A stretch of DNA of 37,940 bases, taken from Acidimicrobiaceae bacterium (lineage in GTDB: Bacteria; Actinomycetota; Acidimicrobiia; Acidimicrobiales; RAAP-2). Where the stretch lies: NCBI GenBank assembly GCA_013044265.1, contig JABEUQ010000042.1, positions 1 to 37,940 of the forward strand, read 5' to 3'. The notes under the pieces are model-generated. The model saw only the letters and a list, made by a program, of their open reading frames with translations. It was not told where the DNA came from and did not search any database. Of the stretch, positions 32,818-37,940 are shown piece after piece. Made by a program: the position numbers and the translations under genes. Numbering within the stretch: the first letter of the stretch is position 1; every line of letters begins with the position of its first letter.

Positions 32818-33837
32818 TTACGAGACCTCCACGCGAGACGTCGACCCCGACTTCTTCGACGATCGAGAATTCATCCGCTGGCGTATGTTGCCAATCAACA
32901 GTGCGCTTTGTGAGCGGAATCCATAAATACCCACACCCACCGCGAGAGCTGTGGCCTCGACAACGTCCTGCACTGCGGCACTCGCTCCCGTGGCCAAGAT
33001 GAACTGCTGGAGCATGATCAAGAAAAAAGCGCCAACGGCGGTGGCCACAGCGCTACCCGACCCGCCCAAGAGAGAGGTTCCTCCCAACACCACCGCCGCC
33101 ACCGACGACAGTAGATACGCGTCACCCGAAAAGGCATCTGGTTGCGAAACGATGCCCGCGAGCAAAATACCCGCAATCGTGTACAAGATGGCAGCCCCGA
33201 CGTAGGCCGAGATTTGGAAACGATCAGTTCGAATACCCGCCGCCACTCCCGCCGCATCGCTCGCACCGCTAGCCTCGAAACGTCGACCAGCGATCGTCTT
33301 CTTCATCACAAAGGCCACAATTGCAGTGATGACCAATGCGATAAAGAATGTAATTGGGATGCTATGAAAACTCTTCGCCGTAAAATCCTGCAACGCGGTG
33401 GTCGTTTGGGTGGGTGTCCCGTGTGAGATCGCAATGTCAATGCCGTAGAGAATCGCGTTCATACCCAGCGTCTGGACGATCGAAGACATGCCTACTTTGG
33501 TAACCATGAATCCGCTGAAGAGCCCAGCCAGAATATTGATGACGAATATCAGTACGATCGCCTGAAAGAGTTTCGACGAATTCCCGTTGGGCATGTGAGT
33601 AACCACGATGACGGTCAACGACATGTATCCAGGTATCGAGAGATCAATACCACGTTGCTGAATCACCAAAGTCTGACCCAGCGCAGCGATAATCAGCACT
33701 GCGCTAAATGGCCACACGTAGGCCAGCGCACCTTTGTGTAATGCCGAAGGTTCAAAGATGACGTCCGCCAGGACGAGAAGAACCGTCGCAACGACAATCG
33801 CGCTCGACTTCCCCCACCGATTGACCAGCTCTCGCAC
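32818..33837 (-). CDS. Sugar-type ABC transporter permease (RbsC-like)
   Basis: The 339-residue membrane protein has about nine helices, with the family signature QQRGIDLSIPGYMSLTVIVV near residue 65 and VLGGTSLLGGSGSAVATAVG near residue 270. It probably pairs with the permease half of the fused transporter to make an asymmetric channel. GTG 33837 is chosen because a run of seven G (33842-33848 on the plus strand as C) sits 4 bases upstream, matching its neighbours; GTG 33861 is in frame and would add eight residues encoded across that run. The C-terminal tail is basic and Ser-rich. Confidence 0.87.
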   Translation of the reverse strand: MRELVNRWGKSSAIVVATVLLVLADVIFEPSALHKGALAYVWPFSAVLIIAALGQTLVIQQRGIDLSIPGYMSLTVIVVTHMPNGNSSKLFQAIVLIFVINILAGLFSGFMVTKVGMSSIVQTLGMNAILYGIDIAISHGTPTQTTTALQDFTAKSFHSIPITFFIALVITAIVAFVMKKTIAGRRFEASGASDAAGVAAGIRTDRFQISAYVGAAILYTIAGILLAGIVSQPDAFSGDAYLLSSVAAVVLGGTSLLGGSGSAVATAVGAFFLIMLQQFILATGASAAVQDVVEATALAVGVGIYGFRSQSALLIGNIRQRMNSRSSKKSGSTSRVEVS

Positions 33838-33900
33838 CGTACCCCCCCAAGGCCCATTCACTGCATTACGACTTCACACTTCTTATGCGGCACTACTTTG

Positions 33901-33952
33901 GTGACTCCACTTCCCCACGTAGTCTCAAAAAGAGAACACGACGCGGAGTCAC
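33901..33952. promoter_or_regulatory. 8-bp inverted repeat with GAACACGA half-site upstream of the permease gene
   Basis: GTGACTCC at 33901-33908 is inverted as GGAGTCAC at 33945-33952. Between them GAACACGA (33934-33941) repeats exactly an element at 34492-34499 upstream of the cupin gene. The site fills the 104-base gap between cupin and permease genes. It is possibly a second binding site of the same regulator. Confidence 0.4.
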
Positions 33953-33965
33953 ATCACAGTTCGAC

Positions 33966-34400
33966 CTAGTGATCGTGACGGTGGCCCGGCGTGCGGTCCG
34001 GGTAACGCAATTCATAACCGGCTTGCGACTTCGACGCCGCGCCAGCCCAGCCCCAGATCATTTCAGCCTCTACTGTGTCCGAGGTATTGCGAAAACCGTG
34101 CCACTCGCCCTTCTTGTGAAATGCGATGTCGCCAACCTTCACAGGAATCTCGTTGTCGCCATCGAGCACAATGCCCTCACCTTTCGTGATGTAGGCAAAC
34201 TCCTCTGCATTTTCGTGGCGGTGCCACTGATGCTCACTCTGGCCGGGGGCGAATCGCGCGCGACCAAATACGAAATTCTCTGATCCGCCATTGAGCGCAT
34301 CGATCAAGAACTGTACGGTCATACCGACCCAACCAGCATCGGGCCCCAAGTCCGGCTGAGCAATAACTTCGTCGATATTTACCTTGTACGTGTCGCCCAT
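33966..34400 (-). CDS. Single-domain cupin protein
   Basis: This is a 144-residue one-barrel cupin. The first motif supplies His60, His62 and Glu66 or Glu67 (QWHRHENAEEFAYI), and the second supplies His101 (KGEWHGFRNTS), so a mononuclear metal site is likely. The tail ends in another His cluster (GHRHDH). Such proteins act as isomerases, dioxygenases or lyases, or simply bind a ligand. It is the first gene of the catabolic unit and faces the regulator gene. ATG 34400 follows AGGGGGG. The reaction is unknown. Confidence 0.87.
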   Translation of the reverse strand: MGDTYKVNIDEVIAQPDLGPDAGWVGMTVQFLIDALNGGSENFVFGRARFAPGQSEHQWHRHENAEEFAYITKGEGIVLDGDNEIPVKVGDIAFHKKGEWHGFRNTSDTVEAEMIWGWAGAASKSQAGYELRYPDRTPGHRHDH

Positions 34401-34445
34401 TTGGGACCCCCCTGAGAAGTAGTTCTGAATAAAAACTGTTTAGGA

Positions 34446-34498
34446 GTGTACACAATTAGCGAACAGCGTGTTCGATATTTCTAAAATTTTTGAACACG
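34446..34498. promoter_or_regulatory. Cluster of palindromes in the cupin-regulator gap (operator candidate)
   Basis: Three overlapping or adjacent symmetric elements occur: GTGTACAC at 34446-34453; GAACA-gcg-TGTTC at 34461-34473; and CGTGTTC (34467-34473) with its inverse GAACACG (34492-34498) over an 18-nt AT-rich spacer. GAACA is the shared half-site. They lie upstream of the cupin gene start and within the likely promoter zone of the catabolic unit. Confidence 0.55.
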
Positions 34499-34553
34499 AT
34501 AAAAGTTGAGATTACCCCCGAAATTCAGCACCACAGCCTAAATGTCCTTATTT

Positions 34554-34601
34554 GTCAATATTGACGATTTCATGACAATCGTGAAAATGTTGGCATAGAG
34601 T
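34554..34601 (+). promoter_or_regulatory. Promoter and palindromic operator of the XRE-cupin regulator
   Basis: GTCAATATTGAC (34554-34565) is a perfect 12-bp palindrome, and TTGTCA at 34552 has an inverse TGACAA at 34573-34578. A plausible promoter follows: ATGACA at 34572-34577, 18-base spacer, TAGAGT at 34596-34601. Transcription would begin close to GTG 34607, permitting a leaderless message. The overlap of operator and -35 suggests autorepression. Confidence 0.45.
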
Positions 34602-34648
34602 ACACAGTGGTTAAAGCATTATTGAACTTCCAGACAGCGGGCGGGATC

Positions 34649-35371
34649 ATGACAATTGAGATTGGAGCCCTTCTACGTAAGGCACGAGTCGAGCGCTCGA
34701 TGAGCCTGCGCAGTCTCGCCACCGAGGTCGGTCTTTCTCCTTCTCTAATATCGCAAGTGGAGACCGGCAAGACCCAACCATCAGTCTCGACTCTCTACAC
34801 TCTGAGTAACTTTTTGGGTCTGTCGATTGACGAGTTGCTCGCCAACGACCTAGAAGTCGGGGCTGAGGACTATTCGCACTCCCCGAGCGCAGGAATGTCG
34901 CGTCGAGATCACCAGCGACCCATTCAGCGTGGCCAAGACAATCCGCGACTAGAGATGGACAATGGGGTCATCTGGGAACGACTGGCAATCAGCGATGATG
35001 CCCTGACGGAGCCCATTCTCGTGACCTATAGCCCCGGAGCGTCAAGTTCTATCGAAGGAAAATTGATGCGACACGGTGGTCACGAATACGCCTATCTCAT
35101 CGAAGGCGAACTTACCCTTCAACTCGAATTTGAGACCTACGTATTGACACCCGGAGACTCTCTGCAGTTCGATGCGTCGCGTCCCCACATGTACTTCAAT
35201 CACGGAAATGCCCCCGCCCGTGGTGTGTGGCACGTTATAGGAAGGCGCCAGCAGAATCAATCACTCCCGGTAGCTCCGGAGTATCAGATAAGCGTTGCAC
35301 GCAGGAATATTTCTGCGATTACTTCTGCGATTGATGCGTTGAACGCCATGGAGAACGTAGCGACTAATTAG
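34649..35371 (+). CDS. XRE-family HTH regulator with C-terminal cupin domain
   Basis: The protein has an N-terminal helix-turn-helix (SLRSLATEVGLSPSLISQVE), a linker of about 50 residues and a C-terminal cupin barrel with MRHGGHEYAYLIEGELTLQL and RPHMYFNHGNAPARGVWHVI. This class senses a small ligand in the cupin and controls neighbouring catabolic or transport genes. The barrel's first motif has a single His next to Tyr (GGHEYAYL). ATG 34649 gives 240 residues and starts at the usual position before the HTH; GTG 34607 is in frame, matches a leaderless start and would add 14 residues. It is divergent from the eleven-gene catabolic unit, so it is the likely local regulator. Confidence 0.9.
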   Translation: MTIEIGALLRKARVERSMSLRSLATEVGLSPSLISQVETGKTQPSVSTLYTLSNFLGLSIDELLANDLEVGAEDYSHSPSAGMSRRDHQRPIQRGQDNPRLEMDNGVIWERLAISDDALTEPILVTYSPGASSSIEGKLMRHGGHEYAYLIEGELTLQLEFETYVLTPGDSLQFDASRPHMYFNHGNAPARGVWHVIGRRQQNQSLPVAPEYQISVARRNISAITSAIDALNAMENVATN

Positions 35372-35375
35372 GCCC

Positions 35376-36146
35376 TCATCGTTGGGGTTCCCACGAGAAG
35401 AATCGGTAGGAAACGAGAAATCCACCGAGACCCCAGGCAGCGACGATCACCACGTCCATCCAGTTGAAGGTCGTCCCTACGAATCCGGCCTGCATGCCGA
35501 GTGCAAAATGGCGGATGGGAAATATGCGTGCCACCCACACCATCCATGTTGGCGCGTTAGAGCTCAGTGCAATGAAAATGCCCGAGAGAAATAACAACGG
35601 AAGGATGCTCGCGTTCACGATGGCCGGGGCCGCATCGGCGTTCGGTATGAGACATGTGACGGCGAAACCCAGTGCACAGAAAGTCAAGGCACCCACAATC
35701 AACATCAAGAGGAACTTCGCCAGCGACCAACCCGTTGGCAGCGACGCGTGATAAAAGAGTGTGCCGTACGCCGCCGTAATAGCCACCAATATCACCGAAA
35801 CGAATATCGCGTGCACCAGGCGACCCAGAATATATATGCCCCCGGGAATAGGGGTGCCGCGCGTGCGTTTCAGCACTCCTGAGTCGCGCTGTATTGCTAA
35901 GCCGACTGCGATGTTGTTGTAACACGCGGAGATAACCGCGTACGCCGCCATCGACACGACGTAGTAGGTCGACAGATCGACCGAGCGAGTGGGTGACACC
36001 TTGATCGAATGATGACCGAGCAAGGACGTGAAAATCACCAAAAACATGAGCGGGAAGGCAAAGGTAAAGAATGCCGACGCCGGATTTCGCCAGAACGCTT
36101 TGTTCACGTACTTCACTTGGTTCTGCAACATAGCGATCGAATTCAT
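35376..36146 (-). CDS. ABC-2 type transporter permease
   Basis: The 256-residue protein has six membrane helices: a first near residues 25-45 (ASAFFTFAFPLMFLVIFTSL), then about 64-80, 107-128, 140-165, 172-195 and 225-248. The cytoplasmic stretch QRDSGVLKRTRGTPI before the third helix is the usual coupling segment of ABC-2 exporters of the DrrB/NodJ kind. It exports drugs, lipids or polysaccharide precursors with the adjacent ATPase. ATG 36146 overlaps the ATPase stop by 4 bases. Its stop is 4 bases from that of the convergent regulator gene. Confidence 0.87.
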   Translation of the reverse strand: MNSIAMLQNQVKYVNKAFWRNPASAFFTFAFPLMFLVIFTSLLGHHSIKVSPTRSVDLSTYYVVSMAAYAVISACYNNIAVGLAIQRDSGVLKRTRGTPIPGGIYILGRLVHAIFVSVILVAITAAYGTLFYHASLPTGWSLAKFLLMLIVGALTFCALGFAVTCLIPNADAAPAIVNASILPLLFLSGIFIALSSNAPTWMVWVARIFPIRHFALGMQAGFVGTTFNWMDVVIVAAWGLGGFLVSYRFFSWEPQR

Positions 36147-37081
36147 GACCTCACCGCGAGCACATTCGAATCATCTACTTCGGCGGTGAGTTCCAGATAT
36201 ACATCCTCGAGAGTAGGACGGTCCACGCGAAGATCCGCCAGGTCCACGCCCACACTCAGTGCCCATGATGTCAAGTTGAAAAGGTCCTGGGCCACCTGCT
36301 TGGAACTCACTTCGAACACATTGTTGGCCTTCTCGTTGAAACCAAATTCAGGTGGCGGTGCAACACCCGCTGGTAAGGAGAAATGCACGGTGGCCAACCT
36401 ACGGTCACGTCCAGCCAGCGTTGCGGGGTCGCCCTCGGCGACGATTCTTCCATAGGCGATTACTGCTAGCCGGTCCGCCAAGTACTGCGCCTCATCCATA
36501 AAATGCGTGGTTAACACCACGGTCTTACCCAGCCCACGCAAATTCTTAATTACTTCCCACACTTCTCGTCGTGCGCTCGGATCAAATCCCGTCGTCGGCT
36601 CGTCGAGGAACAGCAGATCGGGGTTACCCGCGAGGGCAATAGCGACGTCGAGCCGCCGCTGCTGGCCCCCCGACAGACGAAGGACTCGCTCGTTTCTCTT
36701 GGCCTCTAAACCCACTAGCGCCAGAATCTCGTCAACTGGTCGAGGGTGTGGGTAGTAACTCGAATACATCGCCACCGATTCAGCGACATTCAAATACCGA
36801 TCCATTCCACTCGATTGCAGGACGATCCCGACTCGGGTTTTAAGCGCCATGGGCTGGTGATCTGGGTCGATGCCAAATACGTGAACATCACCACCGTCAC
36901 GGTGGCGAAAACCTTCGAGAATCTCCACAAAAGTGGTCTTGCCTGCTCCGTTGGGTCCGAGGAGTGCGAAGATTTCGCCTTGACGAATCTCCAAGCTCAC
37001 TCCCCGCAGCGCTGCATTCGTGCCATAGTTTTTGGTGAGGTCCTTGACCTCAATCGCCACCGGAGATTGGGCCGAATTCAT
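36143..37081 (-). CDS. ABC transporter ATP-binding protein (ABC-2 exporter)
   Basis: This is a 312-residue ATPase. Walker A is LLGPNGAGKTT (about 40-50), the signature LRLSGGQQRRLDVA, Walker B LLFLDEPTTGFDP and the switch His in VVLTTHFMDEA. The C-terminal 80 residues form the DrrA-like accessory domain ending in RPTLEDVYLELT. It powers the permease encoded next to it. ATG 37081 is chosen since MNSAQSPVAIEVKDL is a normal start; an in-frame TTG at 37117 would run into the divergent padR start region. The PadR gene next door is the likely controller. Confidence 0.9.
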   Translation of the reverse strand: MNSAQSPVAIEVKDLTKNYGTNAALRGVSLEIRQGEIFALLGPNGAGKTTFVEILEGFRHRDGGDVHVFGIDPDHQPMALKTRVGIVLQSSGMDRYLNVAESVAMYSSYYPHPRPVDEILALVGLEAKRNERVLRLSGGQQRRLDVAIALAGNPDLLFLDEPTTGFDPSARREVWEVIKNLRGLGKTVVLTTHFMDEAQYLADRLAVIAYGRIVAEGDPATLAGRDRRLATVHFSLPAGVAPPPEFGFNEKANNVFEVSSKQVAQDLFNLTSWALSVGVDLADLRVDRPTLEDVYLELTAEVDDSNVLAVRS

Positions 37082-37092
37082 AGCCAAGAACG

Positions 37093-37112
37093 TACACTGT
37101 CCACTGTGGATA
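37093..37112. promoter_or_regulatory. Leaderless padR promoter and overlapping 7-bp palindrome
   Basis: TACACT at 37093-37098 sits 7 bases before GTG 37106, the spacing of a -10 box for a leaderless message. TGTCCAC (37098-37104) and GTGGATA (37106-37112) form an inverted repeat with one mismatch around a single T. The site also lies 17 bases upstream of the ABC ATPase start, so one bound PadR dimer could repress both genes. Confidence 0.45.
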
Positions 37113-37669
37113 GTCAAGGCTCACTGAACGCGACGGCAGCGGCCATGCTCGGTCTCCTGTCTCAGGTCGGACCCATCAATGGCAACGGGCTATCAAGTCA
37201 AGCGGACATTCTCATCGGCGACTTCTGGACAATGACCCGCAGTCAGGTCTACCGCGAACTGAAGGATCTCGAGAAGTCTGGACTCGTGAAGGGCGGACCC
37301 GTGGGCCCTCGATCGAGTCGTGAGTTCTCCATCACTCCCACCGGAGAAATTGCACTGAACAGTTGGCTCGAGACCGGACCGCCCGAAGAAGTGATTCGCT
37401 TTCCGATCCTGTTGACAATTCGATTCGGCAGTGCTCTGACTCCGCAGCGATTGCGCGAACTCCTCGATGAATTCCAAGTGCGCCACCGAGCCAAGCACGA
37501 GTACTACACGCAACTCAATGCCGACATGACCGCGGCCAATCATGACCCGTTTGAAATCGCCACCGTGCGCTTCGGACTTCTCTTCGAAGCCACGGTCGCG
37601 TCATGGCTCGAAGAACTTCCCCGCATTGTCCCGTCGCTATCTTCCGACATTGAGCACGAACAACCGTAG
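37106..37669 (+). CDS. PadR family transcriptional regulator
   Basis: The 187-residue protein has the PadR winged helix near the N-terminus: AAAMLGLLSQVGPINGNGLS, then GDFWTMTRSQVYRELKDLEKSGLVKGG, followed by the wing (SSREFSITPTGEIALNSWL). A C-terminal helical domain (about residues 90-187) serves in dimerisation. PadR proteins repress exporter or detoxification genes and release DNA on binding a phenolic or drug ligand. GTG 37106 is chosen from the family alignment and the leaderless promoter; the frame is open far upstream but overlaps the ABC gene. It is divergent from the ABC-2 exporter, its probable target. Confidence 0.87.
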   Translation: MDSQGSLNATAAAMLGLLSQVGPINGNGLSSQADILIGDFWTMTRSQVYRELKDLEKSGLVKGGPVGPRSSREFSITPTGEIALNSWLETGPPEEVIRFPILLTIRFGSALTPQRLRELLDEFQVRHRAKHEYYTQLNADMTAANHDPFEIATVRFGLLFEATVASWLEELPRIVPSLSSDIEHEQP

Positions 37670-37940
37670 GTTTCACGCCTCGCTCAGCATCACAAAGACC
37701 GAAGCATGGCCCTCTTACTTCGACGGAGTTCATCACGTTGATATCGCGGTGAACCTCTCCGAGATCACATCACAATGAATGACAACGTCGCTCGGGATCT
37801 GGAGCGAGGCCCTCAAGTCGAACATTGTGACTTTTTCGTCATATTTTCTGCACAATCATGCAAAAATACAGCCCGATCTGGAGGTTTACCAGCGATTGTC
37901 ACACCGAATGTAAGGGGCAGATAGTTTTGATTCACTAAAA
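37670..37940. other. Terminal stretch without a convincing gene
   Basis: A 49-codon plus-strand frame (37775-37924) is open but has no ribosome binding site and no recognisable sequence. TCGCTC (37788-37793) and GAGCGA (37802-37807) form a short stem with no T-run. The last 120 bases are AT-rich, suggesting a promoter region for a gene beyond the window. Confidence 0.5.

Noticed and set aside
33966..34400. Cupin-type DMSP lyase (DddL/Q/W/K)
   Set aside because: Only the general cupin metal motifs are visible; nothing specific to those enzymes could be recognised.
37775..37924. Small plus-strand gene of 49 codons
   Set aside because: No ribosome binding site or promoter seen, and no recognisable features.

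Overview
The window looks like chromosomal DNA of a moderately GC-rich actinobacterium. The base composition looks to be in the high fifties by eye. The evidence is a ClpS-DUF2017 pair, GT87 and PIG-V type polyprenol-dependent mannosyltransferases, a soluble diiron acyl-ACP desaturase, a DUF4232 exported protein, an LLM-family (possibly F420-dependent) oxidoreductase, many GTG starts and several likely leaderless genes. An acidimicrobial lineage is my best guess, but nothing here proves it.

The left edge (1-895) looks like the right end of an integrated element. It holds a 5'-partial HTH regulator gene whose start codon lies in a perfect 12-bp inverted repeat. This is followed by two 17-bp direct repeats exactly 42 bp apart, then a 45-nt copy of the 3' half of tRNA-Lys(CTT) that lacks any 5' half. 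That is the classic footprint of a tyrosine integrase att site.

1057-19652 is ordinary chromosome: a YfhO-like membrane protein, clpS-DUF2017, aldose epimerase, surE, arfB, an acyl-CoA thioesterase, mmsA, a Nudix hydrolase, an acyl-CoA synthetase, DUF167, a desaturase and an MFS transporter. It also holds a tightly overlapped siroheme/sulfite reduction operon (sir-cobA-cysG) and two membrane mannosyltransferases. A 66-codon remnant of a proline iminopeptidase (19711-19908), an NADP-type alcohol dehydrogenase and a DUF4232 protein follow.

22008-35371 is the most interesting part. Eleven minus-strand genes appear to form one catabolic unit. A cupin, an RbsC-like permease, a sugar-type binding protein and an 850-residue fusion of a double ATPase with a permease are followed by three medium-chain dehydrogenases, a VOC protein, an LLM oxidoreductase, an SDR and an M24 creatinase/aminopeptidase-fold protein that has Cys in place of one metal-ligand Asp. 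A divergent XRE-cupin regulator sits at the head, with palindromes between. I infer uptake and stepwise oxidation of a small polar, polyol-like compound with a C-N or amide-like bond. I do not recognise a described pathway with this gene set.

35376-37669 is an ABC-2 exporter (permease plus ATPase) with a divergent PadR regulator that is probably leaderless and autoregulated. The last 270 bases hold no convincing gene.
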